The notes under the pieces were generated by a model, which worked only from the letters and a program-made list of their open reading frames with translations, was not told the DNA's origin and searched no databases. This document shows positions 53,899 through 64,000 of a DNA stretch of 64,000 bases, one piece after another (positions within the stretch are counted from its first letter, which is position 1; every line of letters starts with the position of its first letter). The stretch comes from Sisyra terminalis (lineage: Eukaryota > Arthropoda > Insecta > Neuroptera > Sisyridae), in assembly GCA_958496175.1 (NCBI GenBank), contig OY292275.1:63999701-64063700 (forward strand). The letters are read 5' to 3'. The translations under genes were made by a program, and so were the position numbers.

Positions 53899-54258
53899 TC
53901 AAAATAAGATTTTTTCGCTGACTTTGAACAGTTATACTGTGTATACAATATATAAAATATGTATATTGCAGTCCAATTTATGTAGTATAATCTGATATAA
54001 TAATATATAAAAATCATACCATAAACAGAAGTTCAAACAAAAATATTCGTAACGTATTACCCAGATACGTATTTCGATTGCCAAGTAATCTTCCTCAGTG
54101 GTCATCAGGTAGTTTGGATCACTCCGTAACTGCTTTGGGATGATATTTTTGTTTGAACTTCTGTTCAAATTTATGTTGGTGGTATGATTTTTATATATTA
54201 TTATATCAGATTATACTACATAAATTGGATTGCAATATATTTTACATATTGTATACAC
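53899..54258 (+). mobile_element. Palindromic retrozyme-like element, copy d, 13-bp target duplication
   Basis: Starts TCAAAATAAGATTTTTTCGC and ends GTATACAC. AATCTAAGTATAT flanks it at 53884-53896 and 54259-54271. Here the CTGAGGA-hairpin-GAAA motif survives on the minus strand (about 54067-54097), as expected if either palindrome arm can be the one retained. Confidence 0.78.
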
Positions 54259-54366
54259 AATCTAAGTATATGTTTACGATCGCAAATCCAAATAGAAAGT
54301 ATCAATACTTTTGTAAATCGAAATTTTTTTTAAAAAAAAATGTACTTCTTTTTAGCTACTTTCTAG

Positions 54367-55666
54367 TGACAAAGGGTCTAGCAGGATCCACATGGCGAGT
54401 TGGCCCCCAAATAGGAACCTATGTCGAAACTTATGTTAAAATATCGGCTTGATATACAAACACATTTTATATACTTTTCGCGACCAAATTCCTCTTTGAC
54501 CTGGAGATATGGGCAAAAATGTCCCCCCCACATTGCTATTTTTCAAAGTTATATATCTCAAAAACTAATTAAGCTAGAAAAGTTAAATCAACGCGAGGCT
54601 GTAGATAATTTTACAAAGTATATCATATATTTTTTTTTGAGATTTTTAGAAAAAAAAAGTTATACAAAAAAAATCCAAAAAACAAATGAAATAATTTTTT
54701 TTTATGTGTTCTCTGAAAATGACAATCACGAAAAAATATATTTTATGCTTCTACATGAGCACCACAACTCATAAAAATTGCGTGAAAAAATAGTTGGTGC
54801 AACACCTTGAAAAAAATTGGAATGTGATTTACGCCTAGTAGTATACCTCGGTTTTATTTTTTTTCGAAGTGTTGCACCAATTTTTTTCTCACAAAATTTC
54901 AATAAAAAATAGGTCACTGTTATGACGATAATTTTTTTTTTATTTTTATTTTAATAAAAAATTGAACACTTGTTTTGTTTTCTTTTGGGATCAATTATTT
55001 TGATCTTGAAAGTAATCGTCATAAGAGTAAATATATAAAAACAAAAAAACTAATAAAAATTTTTTTTTAATGTTTCCTTAGACTTACAATTTTGAAAATA
55101 ATATATGCTTTCCTCCTATATGTGGCCTATTTTTTATGAAGCTTTGTAAAAAAAAGTTGGTGGAACACTTCGAAAAAAAATAAAACCGAGGTACACTATT
55201 AGGCGTAGATCACATTTCATTTTTTTTCAAGGTGTTGCACCAACTATTTTTTGACGCAATTTTTATGAGTTATAGTGCTCATGTAGAAGTATAAAATATA
55301 TTTTTTTCGTGATTGTCATTTTCAGAGAACACATAAAAAAAAATTATTTCATTTGTTTTTTGGATTTTTTTGTATAATTCTTTTTTCTAAAAATTTCAAA
55401 AAAATATGTGATATACTCTGTAAAATAATCTACAGCCTCGCGTTGGTTTCACTTCTCTAGCTTAATTAGTTTTTGAGATATATAACTTTGAAAAATAGCC
55501 ATGCGGGGGGACATTTTTTCCCATATCTCCAGGTCAAAGAGGAATTTGGTCGCGAAAAGTATATAAAATGTGTTTGTATATCAAGCCAATATTTTAACAT
55601 AAGTTTCGACATAGGTTCCTATTTTGGGGCCAACTCGCCATGTGGATTCTGCTAGACCCTTTGTCA
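54367..55666. mobile_element. Complete 1.3-kb palindromic element
   Basis: The ends TGACAAAGGGTCTAGCAG and complement pair. The arms are nearly identical inverted copies over about 0.55 kb each, around an asymmetric centre (54905-55080) that has its own shorter inverted sequence. It is related to 35499-37497. It encodes no protein; open frames in it are mirrored artefacts of the palindrome. Confidence 0.85.
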
Positions 55667-56255
55667 AAGGCACCCTAAACTTCATTAGATCATACGAGAA
55701 AATATATAAAATTGCTCATTATAAAGTTGTTCAGGAATAATTACGGTAAAACTTGTTAAAAAACCTATGCCATTTTAGATCGATGCAAGTGAAAATTTAT
55801 TGACATTATCACAAATAAAAAATCCATATTTTCCGTGGATCTTAAGAAATGATACGCGACCCGTACGGCCGGCCCCAATAAGGGTTTATATTTTATCCAA
55901 TGAAAATGTTTTTTTTCTCACTTACTTGAACAAAATTAATGTTTTCTGATGATAGTAAAACACTTTAAAAACACTTTTCAATAGTTTTTCCATCAAAAAT
56001 CAAGTTTATTAGTTACTTTTTCTAAAAATTATCACCGGAAAAATTACACAGCACAGGACTTAAGTGACAACTGAACTGTGGTTAAGACGCATGCGCAAAT
56101 CACCTTTCAACACCTGTTGTGCAACAATAGAAAGGGCGCCTTCTCGCTTTGATTTTAAACATTAAAATTTATAGTTTTGTCATTCACAAGCAACCCCTGC
56201 ATGAATTTCTACGTTAAAATTTAAAACAGCAAAAAAGGTCAATAATTATTGAAAC
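55667..56255. other. Intergenic DNA, no gene seen
   Basis: No feature recognised apart from a short GC-rich patch near 55860. Confidence 0.4.
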
Positions 56256-56264
56256 CGTACGACC

Positions 56265-56419
56265 CAAGGTTTACACAATACACAGGTGGCCTCATGGTGG
56301 CTACGTGACGGATCCAGAAGAAATTCGTACATATCTTCAGACTGATTCAAATTTCAAAATTCTTCGTATGACGTCATATTTTTTTCTAATGGGGCAACCT
56401 GTTTAATTTATAAACCTTG
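56265..56419. mobile_element. Mutator-like MITE, 155 bp, perfect 9-bp target duplication
   Basis: Reference copy of the family. It is flanked by CGTACGACC on both sides (56256-56264 and 56420-56428). The termini are CAAGGTTTACACAATACAC / CAAGGTTTATAAATTAAAC. It contains TGACGTCA at 56369-56376. A 9-bp duplication is characteristic of Mutator-like elements. Confidence 0.88.
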
Positions 56420-57035
56420 CGTACGACCTACTAATTTTTGGTCCGTATTTTTCTCCCTAAGCCGATAACAAGTTTTAAGAATAGTTTTCCATTCTGTGCA
56501 AATGATGAAAACAGAAATTATATTTATGGCCACTAACTATTGAGAGGAAAGTTCAAGAAATAAATGCGATGGTGCGGTAATACTCCGTGGGGAGGTAGGC
56601 ATATCTTTATAGAAACTTTATAGTTAAAAACTTTTGCCTAAACATCTAAAACATTTTCCGTATAAAGGCAATCATTAATCAGGCATACAATGGGAGTCCC
56701 ATACCTTTCAAACGTCTATTAAGTTTAATTTATCAATGAGTTACTCTTGCTGCAGAGTGTAGCCACACTCGTCGGAGATTTTTATGTTAAACAATTATTA
56801 CATACTGTGGTGGAAAACATCACCAAAACGTATGAGAACAAATAGGTATGCTGTCAGAGGATACCTCAGGTTTTGCCAACAAAACCTGGACCCGATTGGC
56901 ACGTATAATTGGTGTGTAAAGCAATAAAAGCTGGGAAATCTGCTGGTATCTTGCTATACTTAATGTATAAGTAACGGTACCAATTTCTGGCATCTTTCCT
57001 CAAACGACCGTGGTAATAAAGAGGTTGTGGACGAT

Positions 57036-57171
57036 CAAGGTTTGTAAATTACATAAAAAAAATTACGTCATACGAAGAATTTTGAAATTGAATCAGTCTG
57101 AAGATACGTACGAATTTCTTCTGGATACGTCACGTAGCGCATGAGGCCACCTGTGTATTTTATGAACCTTG
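57036..57171. mobile_element. Mutator-like MITE, reverse orientation, 9-bp target duplication
   Basis: This 136-bp copy, in the opposite orientation to 56265-56419, is flanked by GTGGACGAT and GTGGCCGAT (57027-57035 and 57172-57180), a 9-bp duplication with one mismatch. The CRE palindrome has decayed to TTACGTCA. Confidence 0.83.
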
Positions 57172-57252
57172 GTGGCCGATAGCTCAGAATCGAGTGATGA
57201 CGTGCGAAATATGGGGATAGTGATTAATTTAAATCGTCACCTTTATTTACAG

Positions 57253-57379
57253 GAGACATGTACCATTAATTACCTTAAACGAAAAGGATATACTTCCGGT
57301 AGAGTTAGCTCAGCATGACTATTCATCAGAAGAACAATCATTGGATGTCCATGATATACTCGAGGTGCCAGCGATATGA
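57253..57379 (+). CDS. Candidate 3'-terminal coding exon, product unknown
   Basis: A good acceptor (CTTTATTTACAG) is followed by an open frame with one base of a split codon. It reads HVPLITLNEKDILPVELAQH and continues with an acidic tail ending ILEVPAI before TGA at 57377-57379. Composition (E, D, L, hydrophobic alternation) looks like real protein. An AATAAA about 265 bases downstream (near 57645) would end the transcript. No upstream exon was identified on the plus strand, and I do not recognise the protein. An alternative frame (57376-57630) is open too, but begins in what would be the 3' untranslated region. Confidence 0.38.
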
Positions 57380-57690
57380 ATCTGTCATTAGGCGACAAGA
57401 CGCTGAAAATGGCACACATTAGACATAATAAACTCTTTGACAAACCATCCTCATACCATCCCATTTTCCATGACAATGGTCATTTCTATCTTCTACCATC
57501 AATAGCCAAACGAAAGCTCAAATGTACCGAATTGAAGAGTCAAATCAAAATTGTTTTGTTAGGACTGTCGGTGGGCACAAACACAACCAAATTGTTCAAA
57601 GCTCCGTTCAAGAAGTTCCTATTAAATTAAAAAAAAAAAAATAATAAAAAATGGTTAAACATTTAAATGAAAGATTTTGTATCATGAATC

Positions 57691-57815
57691 GACTTGCAGT
57701 CCAACTAGTGGTCCGACTTCTTTCGAAGTTGGATCTAAAGTCGGACCGTGAATGGTGTTAGAAATTGGATGTCTAGCGGATCATTTAGGCGATCCAACTA
57801 GTTGGACTGCAAGTC
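57691..57815. repeat. Compact 125-bp structured inverted repeat
   Basis: Perfect 19-bp inverted ends, GACTTGCAGTCCAACTAGT at 57691-57709 and its complement at 57797-57815, enclose a second inverted pair (GTCCGACTT ... AAAGTCGGAC) and a small one (GGATC ... GATCC). It may be a very small MITE or a structured RNA. No target duplication is clear. Confidence 0.75.
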
Positions 57816-57829
57816 ATAGTCAGAGCTTA

Positions 57830-60779
57830 ATATTATTTTTGTTTTAAAAGATATAGGAAAGATTTCGTATTTTGTGTGGTAAGAAGAAAGTTCAGTTTGT
57901 AGGCTAAAGTTTCTTTTTTTTTTAATACTTAATTTTGAAGAAATAAACACATTTTGTATTTGTTCAATGTAAGTTTTTTTGAAATTGAAATAATTGTTTG
58001 CCAAAACAATTATAGGTTTTTTTCAAATGCTTAAGTTTTCAAGGAAATTTCGATCATTATCTCTGAGCAATTTGATGTCATTGTTTTCACTTTCCACCCA
58101 CTTACTAATGGGCAATGTACAATCTCCCAATGTTTTACATACATATATTAAAAATAAAGAATAGTTGAACACATGAACAATTAGCATTTAAATTTCGGTT
58201 GGTTCTAACCCAAATGTGAATGAGACTAATTAAAATCACGAAAAACTATTTTTTTTTTTGGATTCATAATTTTCACCAAAAAAAAATTCAACGAATCGTT
58301 TCTAACAAGAATTTTCACAGATACAATTCCTGCTTGCATACTTTTAGATGATTAAAATCAAAATTTATAATTTCCAGAATTTATACAACTTTTAAAATAG
58401 TTTAAAATATCAAAAGTTTTCTGCGTGATTTCACAAAAGTATGATTTAGTTCATTTCCAAACTTTCTTCTTCTCTGTCATATACGAAATCATTCTATCTA
58501 TTAGTTTTGAAGATGGTACATGGCCTTTGGCCATGGCGCCAATTGAGAAATCATTTTTTTTTTATTTGATATGATAATAGTTTTTCGATTGGTAAAAGTT
58601 TTCTTACTTATAATATAAATTTATATATATATGTGTGTCTGTGAGTTTGCATTGCGAAAAGTTTGTCGTTTTTAAGTAGATGTGGAACACCGGACACGGA
58701 AATGCTGCAGCGTTGCGAATAGATCAATAGAGGGGAGTTGGGTTGGGCGTCGAGCGTCGGTCTAGACGTCGTCTCCGGACGCTGACCCGACCAACGTATA
58801 TTTTGACGTCACACGCCAAGGTTGAGGTCGTCTATTTGCATATCCTTAGTATTAAAGAAACGTGTGCATTTGAGCCACTTGTAAGTAAATTGCCGCACCG
58901 ACCCATAGTCTCTATTGCATTTCAATTAAAAGCCTACAACACATCAATTTCAACAATTACAGCTTCTCTTATAAGTATATGCAATAGTTATTTTTGAAAC
59001 TTTTAATTTTCACCTTAGAGTGCAACTTTCTCGAAAAAAAAAAAACATTTTCATCCTTAAACCATGGCAAATGATTAGACAAATCTTGGCAACTGAAATA
59101 TTCAATATCATTTAAAATAAAACTTTAAAATTGGATTATGTATTAACAAATGTTATCAAAAATATAACCTTCATGCTTCAACATCAAACCCATATCCTCC
59201 ATAGATTAATGATGTAATCTTCATTTAATTTTCTTTCACATTAAGAAAATTGCATTTTAATTTAACAACAGCATCACAATTTACCTAAAAATAATCAAAT
59301 ATTAAGTTTAATATTAATATTTAAACGATTGATTATTAAATAGAAGTAAAAAAACAACGCTTACATTTTTTTTAACAATTGTTATTCAATTGTTTCATAA
59401 TATGCTTCATTTGAAAAGAATATGAATTAGACCGAAACTTTTTAGATCTAACAAATGGAATAAGAAATGTTAGGAAAAAAAAGTGAAAAAACTCGTCTGG
59501 CAATTATTTTATTAAATTTGCTTTTTTCCATATTTCTAATTGCATGCAATATTTTACGATTTTATAATGCATATCGATGCAAATTAATAATCATTATCAA
59601 ATATATTATATAATGATAATATTTTTATTGGCAAATTATAATATATGTTAATTCGTTTGCTTGCTTGACTTGATTGAATGATAAACTTGATAGTAATTTC
59701 AAAGAAGCAAATAATTTTCTTGTGCATTATTGAACCAAGTGCTTTATTAATGGAAATTTCATTGTTACTACCGTATGGTCTTGTGTGGGCCTTAAACACA
59801 TTATGATTTATTAAAATGAAAATGAAAAAGACAAAACTGTATTGGCGTTTTTTATTATCACCTTGGTATAAGTTACAACTGTTATAGTATACGATCAGAT
59901 TGTTGTACGAAGAAAACCAATGAAAATATCCTTTATTGGATGTTGGTCGCATCATTTGTGTCAATGTCAGCATTTGCATCGCGATTTTTTATTAGAAGGA
60001 CACAGTGATACATTGCTATATAGACGCTATTTATTGTTTGACGAATTTATTACAACATGTCCTAATAGGGATTGTATTTCGAGTTTAGGCCTCCAAGAAG
60101 TGGAGAGATACACCCAATTTTATCAATCAATTATTTGTCTTATTGGATTTCTAATTATCAACTTTTGCAAGTCCTTAAGTAATTAATATTTAAGATATTT
60201 GTTGATTTTTTTTTCGTTCTTCTCAATCTTTTCTTTGGCTCTTTTCTGGTCTTACCTCCCTCTGATTTGGAGTCATCTCCTGTACAGCAATTGGCAAATA
60301 GGAATTAATTAAGGAAGGTAATATGAGAGATTCAATTTTGATGAAATGCAATGGTAAATGATTTCGAAACTTGCCATGTTAACTATATATATTTTCTCCA
60401 GAACTGACATTTAGGGATAAATATTAATAATAGAAAATATTTCTCTTTTGCTACGAGATCAATTATCTAACGAATGTTTGAATCATGAGTTACCTAAATT
60501 GAAGCTGTATAGCTTTGGCGATTTAAAATGTTTGTCTGAAGGATGTTCTTCGGTAACTTTTTTTGGATTTTAACAATGAAGCTGATTGAAGAAATTGTTC
60601 TGAATTCTGTTGAGTTCTGATCAGTGTATGAGAGAGTATTAACGGATTTTTTGAAGAATTCTGTGTTAAAAAGTCAAAAGAAAAGCCTTCGTGGCCTAGC
60701 CTGATGATCTTTTCGATCGAAAATGGAGCGATTGCTCGAAAATTATAATCAATTATCTAATTTGCATATTTTAAAGTAA
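57830..60779. other. Gene-poor interval with a GC-rich CRE-bearing patch
   Basis: No gene seen. At 58690-58815 the sequence is unusually GC-rich (repeated CGTCG, AGACGTC) and contains a perfect CRE, TGACGTCA, at 58804-58811, so it may be a promoter or CpG-rich regulatory patch for an unseen transcript. Frames at 59584-59979 and 59920-60186 overlap on opposite strands and neither has a recognisable motif. Confidence 0.4.
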
Positions 60780-60956
60780 TTAATAAGAAAAATAAATTCT
60801 CCACGTCGTGACTGGACGCATCCAAGTGCGGTAATCATAACCGAAAATTGGCCCAAATCTGAATTTGTTGAACGAATAATTTTTGTCAGAATTATCGCCT
60901 TTTGATCCCGTTTGGCTGATTGTGTGGCTATTAGAGCTGCTCTCACCTTCGTCCAT
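60780..60956 (-). CDS. Candidate small ORF (58 aa), unknown
   Basis: Starts MDEGESSSNSHTISQTGSKG with a good start context (GGCAATGG) and ends WRIYFSY before TAA. The N-terminal half is polar (S, N, D, G) and the C-terminal half aromatic and basic (GPIFGYDYRTWMRPV). The frame is open 16 codons further upstream. An internal GTGAGA right after the start could instead be a splice donor. There is no recognisable family. Confidence 0.25.
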   Translation of the reverse strand: MDEGESSSNSHTISQTGSKGDNSDKNYSFNKFRFGPIFGYDYRTWMRPVTTWRIYFSY

Positions 60957-60983
60957 TGCCTTCGCATTTATTTCATTACCCAC

Positions 60984-62191
60984 GGAGTTGTATTACATAT
61001 CTACGACTCTAGCCAAATACGAATTGATTTAATCGCCAAGTTTGTAATTAAAGTAAAACAATTTGTAACGAGCATCAGCGATGATGGCCATATAAAGATT
61101 TGATTACATTTAAATGAATAATGACTTTCCATATTGCGTTCGCAATAATCGGCCAAATGCGAGCACTTTTACAATTGAACAAATAAAAATTCACTTCGTC
61201 GTTGTTTATCTGTTTACATTTGCGGTCTTGTATGTAAGTGACCAACAAAATGTGGCAGCTTTGCGCTCTCCTTTGATAGGCTAGACGACGACTCGCATAG
61301 CTCACCCAACAAAAGTAGGTTGTTGGACATGGCGCTCGATATGGTGAAATGCAACAAACCAAACCATATTTGGCCATATATCTCTTTAAACTTCAAATCA
61401 AAACTATATACACATACAGTTTAACATTGTCACATAAACTTGCCGTATTTATTTCTATCGATTTGTGCAACAATCCTTTTGGCAGGAGTTTCTATACCTC
61501 GCCGTTGCATTCATCAAAACAATCTTTAATTGGAAATGTACATTAATGACATTCTTTGCAGTGTTAAGTCAAATCTTACACTTGGCTCAGTCAATTAATT
61601 TCAACTAATTTATTAGATATTTGCAATGAATTATCAGTTAACAGTTATTACCATAAAAATTATGTAAATCATTAAAAACTGAAGTCAATCAATCAAGTGG
61701 AATATTAAGAATTGATAACTGATTAAGTTAATGATTTACGATTAGCAATTAATCAATGATAGAATCGTTGCAATGATTTTAATTTTGATTTTTTTAAAAA
61801 AAATCTCTATTAGCTTTAAATGTTAATAAATTATTCTCAATTGTAGCCAAAATTATCAATAAGGAATAAAAATATTATGACGATTAAAATTTGTCGATAA
61901 TTAATGAAAACAACCATTTTTGCGGCGTGTTTCCTACAATAGTACACCATATTAGGCACAAAAATCATTAAAGGCAAGTGGATATATATATATATATATA
62001 TAGTTTTGAAATTGGCACTGATATACTTTTGTGCTCATATATGGCCGAGAGTGAGGCAAAATGATTCAATCCATAATTGACATATTCGCCTCTAAAGGCA
62101 ATAAAATCATTTTTGAACCGCACATACGATTCCTTAAATCTATTCGTTTATTTATTCTTTCCAACAATTATAAAGTCACAAAAATGTTAAT
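60984..62191. other. Spacer 3' of IFT56
   Basis: No confirmed gene. On the minus strand 61234-61360 offers an ATG in good context (GCGCCATGTCC) reading MSNNLLLLGELCESSSSLSK, with no confident donor or downstream exon, so I leave it uncalled. An AT run lies at 61983-62002. Confidence 0.35.
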
Positions 62192-63762
62192 CTAAATGCC
62201 GCCAACGCCATTCTCTTTCGCCCATTTCTTCACGATTCGCACAATTTGTTCAGCCTGTGGATTTTGTTTCAGCTTCGATAGCATTTCGATAATATCGTAG
62301 AGCATTTCCTGCGGGAAAATGTTGGCGATGACGCCTTGAAATACGCCAACCAAAGCGCCACGTTTGCCCTCCCAATATTCCGGGTTCGGTTCGATTTTCT
62401 CGAGCAAATCAAACGCTTTGGCCGAATACCAAAAGTCGCCCATTTTGTAGCAATCGTTGGCGATTATTTGCAACAGTTTGAATGCTTGGGGCGAGCGATT
62501 GTTCTTCGTGTACAGATCCCAAGCTTTTTGGGTCTTTTTGTTCATGATGAAGCACCGGCACAGATGCATCAAGTAGATTATGTCGTTTTTGATTTTTTGA
62601 TCGTTGATCAACAGAAAAGCCTCCTCGGCTTCCTTGTAACCGCCCGTAGCAGATTTAGCCTAAAACATTAACAAGTTATATAGCAGACGAAATTCTTTCA
62701 CAAATAATCAATTTCAAATATCGCGAGTTTTTATTTGATCTATATAATGTGTCCCTGTTTAAATTAAGACACATTTAAAATGCCTTGTTTTAACAGGGAT
62801 ATAATTATATGAACATAGTATATGAATATAAATTTAATAGGGCAACAACCGCACCTGGCCATAGTTAAAGTTAAATGTGTCATCATTGAAATAGAAACTT
62901 CGAATTGTTGATAGATAAACTAGGACTTCTTCAAACTGACCAAACAAGAAGAAGGTGGAAGCCATGCATTGTCGTCCGGGAATTGTATCGCATTCGCTCG
63001 TTGAACTTCCAACCAATTGGAAACATTGTTGCGCTGTTTTAATATGATCCATCTGTGAAATCAGAAACTATGTAATTTCTGAGCCATTTACTAAAACCAT
63101 CAATACCAAAGTATATATCAAAAAAAAAATAATAAAACACTTTTTTGAAGAATTGTATTCAAACAGATATTCTGACGTTTCATACATTATTGCTATGCTG
63201 GTTATCTATCTATCTTCAAACCAAAAAGCGTGGTGTATATTATAAATGCGATTCGATTTACGTATGTTATCATTAAAATAAGTAAATGTGTTAAATTGTC
63301 TTAACTGTTTTAGTAAAAAATTACATCTTAATGTATCAATACGTATTTTCAATCCCCTAGGACACCACCCAAATAATATAAAAAATGTTATATGTGTTGT
63401 GAGTAAAGTCAAATATTCATCTTTAAGATGCATTTTGCTCCCATTTAAATAAGCTAATCAATGATTTTTTAAGTCATGTACCAAAGAATTAATTAATCGA
63501 CTCCATACACCTAACAACAGTGAACAACGTATTTTTTTTTTAATATTAATATTCTCAAATTCTTCCTTTGTCTATCTCATACCATGCGAAGTTCTTGTCC
63601 GAGAGCTGCATAAACTGTTCCTTTCAAAATGTACTCATGCGGCACGGATGGAGATAGATCCTTAATTAGTTCGAAAGCTTCCCGTGGATTATCCTCCCGT
63701 AAATAATGGATCACTAAATTGAGTCGTGCTTCGGGAATTACGTCCAATAATGGCGGAAAAAC
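62192..63762 (-). CDS. IFT56: Intraflagellar transport protein 56 (TTC26), C-terminal part; 5' end outside window
   Basis: IFT56 is a tetratricopeptide-repeat subunit of the IFT-B complex, which carries cargo along ciliary axonemes. Three exons are present on the minus strand, 63583-63762, 62855-63052 and 62192-62659. All are in phase 0 with GT-AG borders and encode the last 281 residues of a protein normally about 550 long. Family hallmarks are clear: [19 protein letters not shown], then [30 protein letters not shown], and near the end [12 protein letters not shown] and VKKWAKENG. The last exon runs to a TAG at 62192. The introns are 195 and 530 bp. The N-terminal exons must lie beyond 64000. 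The remaining window sequence (63763-64000) is intron carrying retroelement-like DNA. Confidence 0.95.
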
Positions 63763-63819
63763 CTACAGATAACAATACGATTAGTCTCTGTTGATTCCAC
63801 GTTTTTCAGTCTTATTACT

Positions 63820-64000
63820 GTCACCGATTTTAGATTTAAGGCTTTCATGGTCGGTCTTATTCAACAACTCTTTATTGAAAAAGTTGTGGCTTTCGGATCC
63901 AAAGTCACGTGTCAAAAGATTGACAATGTCGCCAACGTTTCGCAACCTCTTCGGGTCGCATCTTCAGGGCGTAATTGCTCCGAAACTAATCGCAGGATGG
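63820..64000 (-). mobile_element. Retroelement fragment with CUGANGA-hairpin-GAAA motif in an IFT56 intron
   Basis: On the minus strand at 63931-63967 the sequence reads CTGAAGA, then the hairpin GCGACC/GGTTGC, then GAAACGT. The order is the same as in the palindromic elements at 41.8-54.3 kb, but the stem sequences differ. Such motifs are typical of the repeats of Penelope-like elements. The element continues beyond the window edge, so its extent and class cannot be settled. Confidence 0.4.

Noticed and set aside
41791..54258. Calling the CTGANGA-hairpin-GAAA motif a genuine hammerhead ribozyme
   Set aside because: There is an extra base between CTGANGA and stem II, stem III starts two bases after GAAA, and stem I pairs at only about two positions in the copies inspected. 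I keep it as a resemblance only.
54153..54774. Frames of 99 and 117 residues
   Set aside because: They cross the end of one mobile element and the arm of a palindrome, and no conserved protein can be seen.

Overview
This is AT-rich (about 30% GC by eye) animal nuclear DNA, almost certainly from an insect and plausibly a fly or midge. The reasons are two Act5C-type cytoplasmic actins with uninterrupted coding regions, several introns of only 56-76 bp, a secreted glutaminyl cyclase of insect length, and a ciliary IFT56 gene, all set in repeat-rich intergenic DNA. I could not fix the species. GENES: Everything I can name lies on the minus strand. From right to left these are the C-terminal half of IFT56/TTC26 (62192-63762, continuing past the right edge), a second actin (19730-20860) with two alternative untranslated leader exons, a first actin (15097-16227) with a 58-bp leader intron, and a five-exon glutaminyl-peptide cyclotransferase (12308-14553). 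The two actins are tandem paralogues about 3.5 kb apart and share long blocks that are identical even at silent sites. A few weaker exon-like stretches are listed with low confidence (2105-2151, 2254-2352, 49713-49859, 57253-57379, 60780-60956). LAYOUT: 1-1211 is a foldback repeat. 2.7-12.3 kb is mostly unassigned, with diverged local duplications and a series of splice-acceptor-like motifs. 12.3-22.6 kb is the gene block. 22.4-57.2 kb is largely a mobile-element graveyard. 57-62 kb has few recognisable features, and 62.2-64 kb is IFT56. MOBILE DNA: Several families recur, many with visible target duplications or nesting. These are 155-bp Mutator-like MITEs with 9-bp duplications, a TTAA-flanked piggyBac-like MITE, a 246-bp hAT-like MITE with an 8-bp duplication, and 1.3-1.7 kb PIF/Harbinger-like elements with TTA/TAA duplications that carry coding fragments. 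There are also Helitron-like elements ending in CTAG, several long palindromes, and a foldback element with 120-bp tandem repeats. The most interesting is a family of about 370-bp palindromic elements (four copies between 41.8 and 54.3 kb) with 9-13 bp target duplications and a CUGANGA-hairpin-GAAA motif, which suggests a small retroelement related to Penelope-like elements or retrozymes. HOW THE GENES RELATE: no operon or shared pathway is visible. The actins are housekeeping cytoskeletal genes, QC matures secreted peptides, and IFT56 serves ciliary transport. The biological interest is in actin promoter structure and gene conversion, and in the repeat families.
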